A stretch of DNA of 64,000 nucleotides from Proales similis (Eukaryota; Rotifera; Eurotatoria; Ploima; Proalidae), in the NCBI GenBank assembly GCA_019059635.1, contig JAGVRJ010000006.1, positions 1,426,001 through 1,490,000 on the forward strand. The letters run 5' to 3'. Positions 10,407 to 21,163 of this stretch are shown here, piece by piece. The notes beneath the pieces were generated by a model. It saw only the letters and a list, made by a program, of their open reading frames with translations, made no database searches and was not told where the DNA came from. A program made the translations under genes and the position numbers. Position 1 is the stretch's first letter; every line of letters begins with the position of its first letter.

Positions 10407-10412
10407 TTCGAG

Positions 10413-10420
10413 TATAAAAA
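10413..10420 (+). promoter_or_regulatory. TATA box of the full-length FAS-like gene
   Basis: TATAAAAA lies 117 nt upstream of the ATG at 10537. Confidence 0.7.
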
Positions 10421-10536
10421 GAAGCGGCGATTTAGACTTTGTCCAGTAGCAGTCGCAGTCGATAGTCAGAATTTCTAAATTGTCTCTCCTCTCTTAGAAT
10501 TTAAAAGTTCACGCTCAAAAATAAGCAAGAAGAGAA

Positions 10537-13500
10537 ATGTCAATCACGAGGACATCGATTGATTTTGAGAATCTCACTCGACAGTTTTCCGACCGCTTTG
10601 CCATCGGCACCAAATCGAGTCGGGTCTACATAACCGCGATCAAGACCTTCGCGCCGCTGAGAGAGTCGAAGATCGAGTACGACTGCCAGTACCCGTTCGG
10701 CACTGATCTATATGGACATTTGGTGAATACCGCACTCAAGGCCGCTAATGTGGATCTGAGCGAGCTCAAGGCGTTCACCACCGGCGTGTTTTTTGGCAAC
10801 CACTACGCTGATCCGGTCCTAACCTACGAGCTGCCCGAGTTTTTGAGCAGCAAATTTGAAACCAGAGGACCCAAGCGTTACTTTGACAACGAGCCAGTCG
10901 CTGGATTGATGGCGCTTGAAGCTGCGATTGAATCGATCGAAGGCGGCGAATGTCAAAATGCAATTGTCTGCCAGCTTGAAATGAGCAACGACTCCTTCCT
11001 GCCCGCCTCTTTCGGAGTGCTTTTTCTGCAGTCAAAGCCTTCGGTCAACTCAAAAATTTTCGGTCAAATTCTTCAAATGAAAAGACACAGTAACCGAGTG
11101 GCCAGAAAAGCAGCGCTTCCCTCCGAGCTCAGCTTCCAACAGTTTCCGATCTCGTTCAGCTCATACGAGATGGACTTGATGAAGCCAACTTTCGACAACC
11201 AGACTCGACTCATCTCGGATATGTTTCTCCAACGAATGGATCAGCCGTACTTGGCATTCAATTTTCTGGCTGTTCCGATCGCATTCGAAATCTTGGTCAA
11301 GTTCGGCCCTTTTCTCAATACTGTGCCGGATTATGCTCCTGAAATGGCCAACATGAGACAATCAGACTCAAGACCGTTCTGGCTCTACTTTCCGGCGCCC
11401 GACTTTGATTTAATGTATTTGCCAAGCGAACTGCTGAACGATGCGCATTTTGCCGAGTCATTTGCAACATTTGACCAATTCATGAGACCCTACGTGGACT
11501 TGCGCAAGGCATTGACCAGTCCCAAATCTGAGCCAATGTACTCAATGATCGCCTCAGTCGCCGCTCAGATGGCTGTGGTTGACTATCTCAAACAGGTGGG
11601 CTTCAAGCCCCAGGGCATGTTCGGCTATTCAATTTCAGAACTTGTTTGTGCCTATGCTGCCGGATATTTGACTTTTGAGCAAGTGCTTATGACCGTCTAC
11701 TACTGTGCCGAGTCTTTGCAAAAGTGCAATCTGCAATCAACTGCAATGGCCCGCGTTCGTCTTTCATGGAGCGAATGTCAGCGCTTCTTTTCCGATCAAG
11801 TTTATCTTGTTTGTCCCGAGACATCCCAATGCGTAGTAATCACCGGACCGAAACAAGTACTTCTGGACGGCATCAGCATGCTTGGTGAAAATTTCGCGCA
11901 AATCATTCCCAACTCGGAGCGCGTCATTAGCCAATTTCACTTCGCAGCCCTTCCCGATAATTCAAAAGCGCTCATTCGGGGTATTTTGAAGCCAACCAAA
12001 GCCGCCACTTCGCTCTGGTTCGACTATCCAACGACCAAGAATGTTGAATTCTTTGACTACTTCCTGGATCGTCTGTGCAAACCTTTCATGATCACCGATC
12101 TGGCCGAAGTTGTTCCTTCCGATGCAGTATTCGTCGAGATCTCGCCGCTCACTTCTTCAACGTTCACATCAATATTTCGCTCTTTCTTTCAGCAAAACAT
12201 GCTCCTCAGACCATTTGAGGCGAGAGCTGGTCCGATCCAATCAATGAACTACCTGAAGCAGCAGATTGAACAAGCAATCAGACAATCACCTTCGCTCTAC
12301 AATGAGCCATTGACAGATCTGGCGAGTAGAAGCTTCATGTTCGCTATCGACTCGACCAAGCCTGTCATCGGTCAGATTCCTGTGGGCAAAATCTTGCTCC
12401 GAATCAAGCGAGCTTACCTCAAGATGACGGACGCTTCTCAAAACACCAAGATCCAGTTCGATTCGATAAAATTTTTCAACAACTCTGTTTTGATCGTCAG
12501 CCAGAATTTGAAGAAACAGTTTACGGTCGGTCTGACTCAAAAGCAGTCCAAAGTGAATTTCCGCGTTCAGCTCGAAGGCGTCTGTTTGATGACTGGAAGA
12601 GTCTATACCACGAGTGCCTCTACTCTAAGCGACTACGAATCATCTTTTTCAAAAGCCGGCTGTTTATTAGACACTCAAAGCTATCGCGTGATTGGCTCAG
12701 TTAAGCCTGAACAGAGCTCAGCTGAATTGATCGATTCGCTGCTCAAGCTGAGATTTATGATGCAAGGCCAAGAGTACTTCACGCCTGAGTCAATCGAGAA
12801 AATTGTGCTTGAAGTTGGAACTCTAACGATCAACTCACCGGTCCAGGTTTACTACAATCAAACGACCGACACCATCTACTCACGAGGAGTGTTGATCAAA
12901 GGATTGCTGTTCGGAGCTGCGATGAGAAAAGAGAAGCCTTCTTTTGCCTACGAAAGGTTCGAGTTCATGCCTTTCTTTGAATCAACGCCTGTGGACGATT
13001 TCGTCATGATTGACAACAAAGGCACATATGTCGACGAGCTGCGCTCTAGTCGAAGAGCATTCATCGATTTCTACCTCACAGAATGCAAACGAGTGGCCAA
13101 TTTTGTGCTGAAGCGTAGCGAAGGCCGCTCATTTGCAAGCGAATTTCAATCCATCGAAATTCCAGCCAAATTCGAAGCTCTCTGCAAAGAGATGGGCTTT
13201 TTCACTGGCGAGTCAATCACGCCGAGTTTCATTGAGCAGATCGCCGGCGCTGAGCTTTACAACTATTTATTCAAAATTGCCACTTTAGACTGCGAGCAGG
13301 CCGAGTTTCTGAATCGCGCTCGGGCACTACCACGCGGTTGCACTTCGCTGATTGAGCTATTGGCCAATGACTCCATCTACGGCGAGCTCGGCTACCATCA
13401 AGAAGGGATACGCAAATATTTCGATCTCGTCTTGCAGAACATGGACTCAAATAGCGAACAGTGCCTCAAGGTTTTGGAAATCATGCCATTCAAGAGCGAA

Positions 13501-16083
13501 CAAAGCATCGCGAAGATTGTCGACTACTTCCAAAAGTGTCGAGTTGGCGTCAGAATTGACTACCAACGTCTGAATTTGAACTCGAAAGTAGATGGCGAAC
13601 TTTACGCTCCAAGTTCAATGTTCAAATTCGATTTGGATAATTTTGACTTTGAAAAGCCCATCGCCGGCCAACAGTTCGACTTGGTCTATTTCAACCAGAC
13701 AATGTCGAGATTTTTTCCATTTCGAATGAAGAGCCAGATCGGACAAATGCTGACTAAAATGGTCAAGCCGGGCGGCTTTTTAATGATCGACGAGCTTGAT
13801 GCCAGATTCAGTCTGTTTGAGCAGTTCAACAGGATTGAGTTTGTACTGTTCGCCCAGCCGGGTCTGACATTCCAAGGCTACGAAGGAAAGTGGCCGACCG
13901 AAATTGAGACATTTGGCTTCTTGCCGATTGCCAGCCGAACTGACTCGACCAGCGGAAGCCTCAAGCTATTCCGTAATTATTTCAAGAAAGAAAGGATTGT
14001 GAAAACCATCCTGCTGAGAGACGATTTGGCATCGTGGATTAAGGACGCGCAATCAGCCATGTGCAATCCCAACTTCGAGCGAGTCTGGCTGGTTGGCACC
14101 AGAGCTGCCAACGCTGGAATGCTCGGCGCCATCGATTACCTCCGCAAGAGGTTTGGCGGCCACAAAATAAGATCAGTGTTCATCACCAGCTATTCTCAAC
14201 TCTTCTCGCCGGGCAGCTCAGATGAATTCGAGTACACCGAATTATTTCCAAAAGGCTTTGGTCCCTTCCGGAAAGCCGATTTGGTCACGAATGTTCTCAT
14301 GGACGGCAAATGGGGAGCATACGTGCCTGTGATGGAGCGCGCTTCCTCATTTAATTCGTTTGATCCAAGCGTGCAGCTGCATTTGTGCAGATTTGAGCCA
14401 AAAAAGACGTACGTGATCACTGGTGGAACAGCACAGTTCGTGTCCGGCTTGATCAGATGGATGGCCGAGCGAGGAGCAACTCGCTTCTACATCATCACTG
14501 CATCGTCTGCCTCGTGCGAATACTTTGACTCGTTTCCGGCTCAGCTTGAACTCTTGCAAAAAGAGTTTCCGATCAAACTGAGCGTAATAGACAACTCGCC
14601 TGTTTTGGAGAGCGACTGTGCCCTCATGCTTAGAGAAGCGGCTAATTTCAGCCCAATCGGTGAGATCGGTGGAATCATGGTTGCTCCAGTGCCGTTCTGG
14701 TTTGCGGACAATCAAACATCAGTCGGCCGAGCCTACGAGAAGTATTTGCAAATGAGTTGTTTCTTCGACAAATTGACCAGAGCCGAGCAGCTAATGGACG
14801 AAAGTGGCCTATTCGTGGTTTTTGCGCCCAGACTTGAATTTACCTGCGACCAGACACAGGCTCATTTCCAGACATGGAGTTCCGCGTTGGAAAGAATCTG
14901 CGAGGCACGACGCCGCTCTAATCTTCATGGACTTGCAATTCAATGGAATGCGAGATCTGATTCATTCTTAGTTGATGCCAACTGCAACTACGCGCAGCCG
15001 ATAGAGCGATTCGGCGATTTGTTCACTTCAGTCGAACCGGTCATTAGCAAAAGTATCGAAACGCCCGAGTCAAACTTTTTCTCATTCTACCTTCCGCCAA
15101 GCTTCCAGACTGGCTATTCATTTGCCTACGATAACAACGGAGAAAACGCGTATTCACTCGGACTTAGGGAGCAAATAAGACCCAGAAGCGCACGCTACTT
15201 GAGATACCAGCCCTATATTGCAAGCTCAGGGCTTCAGTCTTTGAGCTTTGATGAGCCAGAGCTGAAAAGTTTTGATTTGATGCCGACCCGAGCAATGTTT
15301 AAGCTGAACGATGTCAAGCTGATCAAGAACACTGATGCTCCGCTCTTCGTCTTGCCTTGGGCGGATGGAAGACTGGAAACCATGACTCAATGGGCCAAGT
15401 ACGTCAAATTTCCCGTCTATGGATTCCAGTTCACCAGAGAATCGATGCAGTTTGAAAGTATTGAACAGCTGGCAGCATATTACTGGACAATAATAGAGCG
15501 CGAGTTTGGCTTCTTTCCGGACCGATTGCATTTTTTAGGCGACCAGTTCGGTGTGGTGCTTGCCTATGAAATGACCCGTCAGCGACCAAATCGGGTGCAA
15601 TCGATAATATTTCTCGACCTGACCAGCGGCTCTTGTCTAACGTTCCAGGAAAGCTCGAGAAAATTCAGCTTGGAATACGAAGCAATGTATCAATTTGCGA
15701 TGAAGCAGAGGAAGAGGCTCTCAAGAGGTGCCTTTATGCAGCGCCTGCAGTCATTTCCGACCACAAGCAAATGCATCAGCTGGTTGGTGGATCAAATCTT
15801 GGCCGACAGTTACTTCGACTCTGACCCCAAACAGCTTGAGACCGAGCTGAAAATGTTCATAAACAGATTCGTCATGTACCACAGCTACAAGCTCGGAGCC
15901 ATAGAACTGATTAAGCCGATATTGATAGTTAAGCCGAAATATATCCTCAATCATCCTGTAGATCCGAAAATCGAGTCGTTTTTAGACGCCCGAATGGCTG
16001 TGTTCAAAGAATTCAAAGAAAACGCCGAGAAATACACAGAGATTGCGCTGATTATCAACCAACATTTGGCCAATTATTTCTAA
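10537..16083 (+). CDS. Degenerate animal fatty-acid-synthase homologue (probable pseudoenzyme)
   Basis: One exon encodes 1848 residues; typical animal FAS has about 2,500. In FAS order I see the C-terminal half of a ketosynthase (about 27-260), acyltransferase (290-600), dehydratase region (600-870), pseudo-methyltransferase (949-1150), structural ketoreductase half, ketoreductase (1290-1480) and thioesterase (1590-1848). The ketosynthase half with the active Cys is absent, and both active His positions are replaced (AFTTG, FDNEPVAG). The acyltransferase keeps Ser365 (GYSIS) and His468 but lacks the usual YWRG Arg. The dehydratase His becomes Ser606. Enoylreductase is cleanly missing between DGKWGAY and KTYVITGG. 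Ketoreductase lacks its Ser/Tyr. No carrier-protein DSL motif is present. The thioesterase nucleophile is Gln1670 (GDQFG). The frame is intact, so selection for a non-synthase role is likely. Confidence 0.88.
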   Translation: MSITRTSIDFENLTRQFSDRFAIGTKSSRVYITAIKTFAPLRESKIEYDCQYPFGTDLYGHLVNTALKAANVDLSELKAFTTGVFFGNHYADPVLTYELPEFLSSKFETRGPKRYFDNEPVAGLMALEAAIESIEGGECQNAIVCQLEMSNDSFLPASFGVLFLQSKPSVNSKIFGQILQMKRHSNRVARKAALPSELSFQQFPISFSSYEMDLMKPTFDNQTRLISDMFLQRMDQPYLAFNFLAVPIAFEILVKFGPFLNTVPDYAPEMANMRQSDSRPFWLYFPAPDFDLMYLPSELLNDAHFAESFATFDQFMRPYVDLRKALTSPKSEPMYSMIASVAAQMAVVDYLKQVGFKPQGMFGYSISELVCAYAAGYLTFEQVLMTVYYCAESLQKCNLQSTAMARVRLSWSECQRFFSDQVYLVCPETSQCVVITGPKQVLLDGISMLGENFAQIIPNSERVISQFHFAALPDNSKALIRGILKPTKAATSLWFDYPTTKNVEFFDYFLDRLCKPFMITDLAEVVPSDAVFVEISPLTSSTFTSIFRSFFQQNMLLRPFEARAGPIQSMNYLKQQIEQAIRQSPSLYNEPLTDLASRSFMFAIDSTKPVIGQIPVGKILLRIKRAYLKMTDASQNTKIQFDSIKFFNNSVLIVSQNLKKQFTVGLTQKQSKVNFRVQLEGVCLMTGRVYTTSASTLSDYESSFSKAGCLLDTQSYRVIGSVKPEQSSAELIDSLLKLRFMMQGQEYFTPESIEKIVLEVGTLTINSPVQVYYNQTTDTIYSRGVLIKGLLFGAAMRKEKPSFAYERFEFMPFFESTPVDDFVMIDNKGTYVDELRSSRRAFIDFYLTECKRVANFVLKRSEGRSFASEFQSIEIPAKFEALCKEMGFFTGESITPSFIEQIAGAELYNYLFKIATLDCEQAEFLNRARALPRGCTSLIELLANDSIYGELGYHQEGIRKYFDLVLQNMDSNSEQCLKVLEIMPFKSEQSIAKIVDYFQKCRVGVRIDYQRLNLNSKVDGELYAPSSMFKFDLDNFDFEKPIAGQQFDLVYFNQTMSRFFPFRMKSQIGQMLTKMVKPGGFLMIDELDARFSLFEQFNRIEFVLFAQPGLTFQGYEGKWPTEIETFGFLPIASRTDSTSGSLKLFRNYFKKERIVKTILLRDDLASWIKDAQSAMCNPNFERVWLVGTRAANAGMLGAIDYLRKRFGGHKIRSVFITSYSQLFSPGSSDEFEYTELFPKGFGPFRKADLVTNVLMDGKWGAYVPVMERASSFNSFDPSVQLHLCRFEPKKTYVITGGTAQFVSGLIRWMAERGATRFYIITASSASCEYFDSFPAQLELLQKEFPIKLSVIDNSPVLESDCALMLREAANFSPIGEIGGIMVAPVPFWFADNQTSVGRAYEKYLQMSCFFDKLTRAEQLMDESGLFVVFAPRLEFTCDQTQAHFQTWSSALERICEARRRSNLHGLAIQWNARSDSFLVDANCNYAQPIERFGDLFTSVEPVISKSIETPESNFFSFYLPPSFQTGYSFAYDNNGENAYSLGLREQIRPRSARYLRYQPYIASSGLQSLSFDEPELKSFDLMPTRAMFKLNDVKLIKNTDAPLFVLPWADGRLETMTQWAKYVKFPVYGFQFTRESMQFESIEQLAAYYWTIIEREFGFFPDRLHFLGDQFGVVLAYEMTRQRPNRVQSIIFLDLTSGSCLTFQESSRKFSLEYEAMYQFAMKQRKRLSRGAFMQRLQSFPTTSKCISWLVDQILADSYFDSDPKQLETELKMFINRFVMYHSYKLGAIELIKPILIVKPKYILNHPVDPKIESFLDARMAVFKEFKENAEKYTEIALIINQHLANYF

Positions 16084-16652
16084 ACTCTTTTAACTTGATT
16101 GTTTTCTTTTAGTCACCTGATACGAGTAGAAAGAAGAAAAAGAAGAGGCAAAATCCAACTTAAATATTTTAAGATAAAAATGGAAAAATAAAGATTGAAC
16201 TCGATGTAGCGGAAATTTTATTTCAGAGGAAAAGGAGGAACAAAAAAGAAAACGGAATGTGTGCGCGTGATCGACTCTCGTTGATGTGATGATTTTAGAA
16301 CTAAGGCTTAGCACGCAACATTCTTGTTCGACCAAGCAACTATTGTCTTTGTTTTGCCCTTTTTTTTACAAAAAAATTTTTGTCGCTCAAGTAGCTAGTG
16401 GCGTTTGCTGCGATCAGTTGCTGGCTGTGAGGCGTTTGCCCCATGCTTTAAATATCTTCTTTTCTCTATTATTGTTGTTTGTTTTGATTCGTCATCAATT
16501 AATTAATTTCGCTAATAGTTGCAGAGTAGTAGAGAAGAAAGAGCCGCTGATGGCTCCATTAAACACGCTCAATATTTTCCAATCATAAAACAATTCGAAA
16601 ACATAACCAGAGAACAGAAGAAATACAACTAAGCGCCGTGATAGTGCATGAT
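16084..16652. other. Intergenic, convergent 3' ends
   Basis: This 570-base region lies between the FAS-like stop and the 3' end of the Ig-domain gene. A candidate poly(A) signal AATAAA lies near 16189. No gene was seen. Confidence 0.5.
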
Positions 16653-18682
16653 CTAGACGTCTGTGGCGCCGTCTTTGCCCACGCCATAGCCCCTGAGTGA
16701 AGCGCTTGTGGGTATTTGCAGGTTCGTTGAAGTGGTTTCAACCCGCTGGCTGAAGCTTAAATGGGCAGGGGGCTGCTGCCGAGTTTGCTGTGACTGCAAC
16801 GAATACTTCGTCTGCTGTGGTGGCGGTCTGGCCGGTGGCGGCGCTCGGCCATTGCTTGTGGCCGTCCTGGCGCTGACCACAGTCACGCCGCCATTCGGAT
16901 CGTCCAGATTTAAATCGATCAGGCCGGGCGCTTCTCTTTGTCCGCGTTGTGGCACTTGATCTTGCTCGTATCCCTCCTCACTTGGCGCGTCTTTGATGTT
17001 GTTGTTGTTGATAAGATTCGATTTGAAATCTAGAGGAAGCGAAATTCGACTTACAATTCGGGTTACGAGTTTTGAAAGATCCAGTCGCATCGTTTGAATC
17101 AAGCCTTTCAAAGTCTTCGTTCTCAAAATGACCTTCCAGGATCTCGGCCGCATAGCCCGATTCCTTAACTATCTGCTGCAGATGAATATTCTCGTCTGCA
17201 AAGTTGATTTTTAATTGGAATCTAGATCGAACTTAGTCGGATGAGAATTAATTTTTTTGCTATTTACTTGACACATATCTTGGCTGGCTGGAACCATTTT
17301 GCTGGTTCCTATTCGGAAACTGGACTCTGTTGTTGGGTCTTGAGCCAGACGGTGGAAGACCATTTTGATGATCACGATTCGACGAGGTGTAGCTCGACTG
17401 ACTCTGGCCATCGCCTTGGGCCGGATAGCCTCTTCGGCCGTTGGCACTCGGCGCCTGATTGTTCATGAATGAGCGCGTAGAGCCGTTTGGCTGCAAGCGC
17501 TGTGAATTCAATTTGCTCTGATTGTTCACGTTTATGTCAATGTTGGGCAGTTCTTGCGGATCGACCACCTCGTTCACACGATAGGTGCCAGGGCCTTGAA
17601 TGTTTCTAGTGTTTATCTCTTTGACCACGTTTGTCAAATTTGAATTGACCGAGGCCGTTTCTCGATGCCGAGTCAGTGATTTGCGCTCTCCGTCTCTTTC
17701 TCCTGAATTTTCGAAATCTCGCTCGATTGTTGAGTAGTCCACATCTTTTCAATTTCAAATTAGACAATTCAATGTTGCCCAGCTCAACGTGCTTTTCGCT
17801 TACTTGAATCTTTTTCACTGAAAACCACCGTCCGAAAGGCAATCGAAAATAGATTTTTAATTTAAAAAGAGAATACAAAGCTTTCAAACCGAAAAACTTA
17901 CGCTCCGTCTGCTTCAATCACTAGAAAGAGAAGACAAATCGATTATTCACTGATCGAAAGCGAAAAGACAAAAGCTCAAATTCTTACTTTTCTCTTGTCT
18001 TGGACGACGATTGCGTAAAGCTTTGAAAATGATGAAGGCCACAATCGCCACAGTAATCAAAAATGCAGCGACCAAGCCAATTACGAGACCGGCGATCTCT
18101 CCTCCGCCTTTATTTCACCGTCGTGTTTAGGGCAACTGAGAGCATATTCAAACGCGGGTCTTACTCAGGACTGGCTGACGGCGCATGGCATTCAGCCGCT
18201 CGTCGAGCACAATCATTTCGTATCGAGAGCCCAGCGTGCGATCAGGCAGCGGTGGAATTGGAAGCCAATTTTTGCTCGTGTCTACCGGCTGTCCACCAGC
18301 TGAATTCGATCGTTGTGATTTAGTGAAAGGCATCGCTCTGGTTAGTGTGAATAGCAAGCTTACAAGTAGGATGAAGGTAAACAGACATTCGATCGGCTCT
18401 CATAAGATTGCAATTGGCCGAACAAGCGTAGAAACCCGCGTCGGTCTCTTGCACATTGTTTATTGTGATCATATTGCCAGTGTATTGATATTTGCGTGAG
18501 TTGTTGAGCATGACCATCGGGTGCTCCCTCGACTCAAAAGTGTAGGTGGAGAAGCAGGCGAACTGGCCACCATTGCAATTTATTTGAGCTTGTTGACCCA
18601 CATTCGCGTAATAGACATTGGTGGCGGCAGCCGAGAGTTGCAACGCAACTGCCAATATCAGTAATTCCGTCAACCGACGCAT
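16653..18682 (-). CDS. Single Ig-domain type I membrane protein with long disordered tail
   Basis: Eight exons: 18364-18682, 18165-18299, 17988-18107, 17902-17920, 17804-17817, 17268-17744, 17055-17195 and 16653-17029. They give 533 residues, or 520 if the last acceptor is at 16990. Residues 1-20 are a signal peptide. A V/I-type Ig domain follows, with paired Cys and the motif TDAGFYAC. A stalk leads to a membrane segment (GLVIGLVAAFLITVAIVAFI) and a basic stop-transfer sequence. The cytoplasmic tail is about 370 residues, low-complexity, rich in Asn, Gln, Ser and Pro, with the tyrosine motif DYSTIERD. Two coding exons are only 19 and 14 nt. I do not recognise the family; a cell-surface adhesion or signalling role is inferred. 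Confidence 0.75.
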
Positions 18683-18704
18683 TTTTCCTCGCTCAAGTAC
18701 TTTG

Positions 18705-18712
18705 GTTTTATA
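18705..18712 (-). promoter_or_regulatory. TATA box of the Ig-domain gene
   Basis: TATAAAAC on the minus strand is only 23 nt from the ATG at 18682. The transcript would have almost no leader if this start codon is used. Confidence 0.5.
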
Positions 18713-19008
18713 CAAAATAGTCGCTCTTCACTGTTTTTGCTGAAATGCAGTGGACAAAACGGCTCGAAATTGATAATTGTTGTTGTAACTTCTTTTTTAA
18801 GCAACGATGCTGTAGGGAGAACTTTTTATGCTCGCTCGTTCGCTTGCTCGTTGGCTGGCTGGCTCGTGCAGTTAAATGACGCAAATTCACATTCGCCAGT
18901 AGAAGCGCATTCCAATCGATCAACTCAGTGCACTCGTTTCTAAAATATAAGTGACAGATGGGGCTCAGTTTTAAGTTCTATTCAAAATAAGTAGCCGCAA
19001 ACAATCAT

Positions 19009-19028
19009 ACACACACACACACACACAC
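19009..19028. repeat. (AC)n microsatellite
   Basis: An uninterrupted AC dinucleotide run of 20 bases. Confidence 0.9.
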
Positions 19029-21143
19029 TCGTCTGCCCATAGCACACACATAGACACGGCCCGAATCGTTCGCTCGCTCAAGTTCAACTCGCTGGCCGAA
19101 TTAATAATATAAAGCAAAGAAGCGAACGGAATGTCAACCGATAATTAGACGGAGCATCAACGTCCACTCACCTTTGGCCCGCATAACTTCGATTCAATTC
19201 GGCTATTCATAATTTATTATTATTGACGATAAGACCGTGCCTCACCTACAGAAGCGGTGACCACTTTTTCGAAATAAAAAAAAAATCGTCATGTCAAAAT
19301 TTAACAATGCGGCTAGAATTGCAAATAGAAACTCCAGCGAGCCAAACGAAATAAATAGAAATAATTCAATGCAAATGAAGAAGCTATTGTGGACTGAACG
19401 TAAACAAGTAAATCTCAAATTACCTGCTGCAGACCGACGGCCTGATGATGATGATGAGGAGGATGAGACGGTGACTTGCAGTCGCAGTCTACCGTGAAAA
19501 TTGAGCACACCATTCCGAATGAGCGCAAATTTCTGATCAAAAACAAACGAGTCGCTCTGCGCAAAATCGATTAATCGATCGAAACGCACCGAACGCAAAA
19601 TTAGAAAATAAAAACAAAAACTTGTGTCGAGGAAAAGAAAAAAAAAGGGCAGGCAGAGGGCAGAAATTGAAATTCTTAAAATGAAAGAGAAAAATTTTCG
19701 CCGATTGCTTACAAAACTAAAAGCTCAACTGACGAGCATGTGCAAGCCTGCGCTCGGCCATTTGAATGCGATTGGAGAGTGCTAATTTCAATCAGGTCCG
19801 ATTATCTTTACTACTTTTAGCGAGCTCTCATTTATTAGGTCATTCTCATAATTTTTTTAGGCCCGCGACTACAAGCATTTAAGCAAAACGGGTTTAGGCA
19901 ATTGTGACGGTCGTGGTTGCGACGTTAGTAGTGATGGTGTAAGCGGCGGTGTTGGTCGCCGCCACCGCCGTGGTCGTTGTTGTTGTCGTCGTCATCGTTG
20001 TGATCGTAGTGATTTTCGCTCAAGTTGACCCCGCGTTTTTCATGTATTTTTGACGAGCAAACGATTAACGTAGCGCAACTTAAGCTAGAGCAAAGACAAT
20101 CAAGATTGACGACCTTATCATCAAACAAATAGATAAAAACTAATTTTACGAAAGAAATAAGAACTCTGAGCAATTTGGCCTGAATGCCTGGCGGAATATG
20201 TTCCCACACACACACAGCGACGATCGCACGCGTAGACCAACAGTCGCGCCCTAAACTATGCGATGTTTAAAAATGATTTTTTTTTCTGTGCCCAAATGGA
20301 CTGTGGACGTAGGCAGGCGAGCAGCTCGAGTGACCGGCCCGGCAGCGTCGGGCTATCTTTGGTCAATATTTAAATGTGAGTTCTAATTGATGCCGAGCAG
20401 ACAACAAATTGCCATAAAAATTATATGTAAGACGGGCAGGCGGTTGGACACAAATTAAATGTAACTCTGTTCTCTTCTGCGGCCTTTGCCTGGTCTATTT
20501 GACAAATCTAAATATTAATAAACGCACAAGAATGATGAGAAATACCGCTTCGGTGTCGATTAAGATGGTCATAAAAAAAATTATAGGAGAAAACAAAAAT
20601 TGGCCCTGTTAACATGGAAGATTGACAAGCCGCTCTTTAATTGAGTTGTAATTTTGTATCAAAATGGACTTTATGGAAGCGATTAGCATACTAACTTGCC
20701 GTGCAGTGAATATCTTATCTCATGACTAGTTGCCTTTTCTCTCTCTCTTTCTCGCTCTCATTCGGCCAGCCTCTGTTTGTCTCTCTCATTCGCTTCGGAC
20801 CATGACTCGCTCAATCGGCATGGATTTAATGCATGAACGAGGCGGTCACCGCCGCTCTGCTGCCGAGTAGTGAATCGTAGTAGTTTTTTTTTATTACGAT
20901 TCAGTCAATTATTTTCCAGACGCAATTATTCTGCTCCATTATATTCTACTCTTTTTTTTTTCATCGCTCTCGCTCTTGGTCCTCGCTCTTTGGCCCTTTT
21001 TTTTAATTGTTTCAAGTGTGCATGCTTTAGAGCCATTGTCCAGCCGTCGACTTCAGACCAACATGCACATGCATATTGCAATGAATGACGGTGAGACGTA
21101 CGAGCCAGATGACATTTGCAACACTCATAACCCCAAAAATGCG

Positions 21144-21163
21144 CTCTCTCTCTCTCTCTCTCT
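21144..21163. repeat. (CT)n microsatellite
   Basis: An uninterrupted CT dinucleotide run of 20 bases. Confidence 0.9.

Larger units (their letters stand above)
10149..11505 (+). repeat. Tandem duplication, copy 2
   Basis: The second copy of the 1357-bp repeated segment continues without interruption into the rest of the full-length FAS-like gene. This copy therefore preserves the original arrangement on its 3' side, and copy 1 on its 5' side. Confidence 0.95.

Noticed and set aside
17030-17054. 25-nt intron in the Ig-domain gene
   Set aside because: An acceptor 39 bases further (exon start 16990) is also in frame and gives a normal 64-nt intron.
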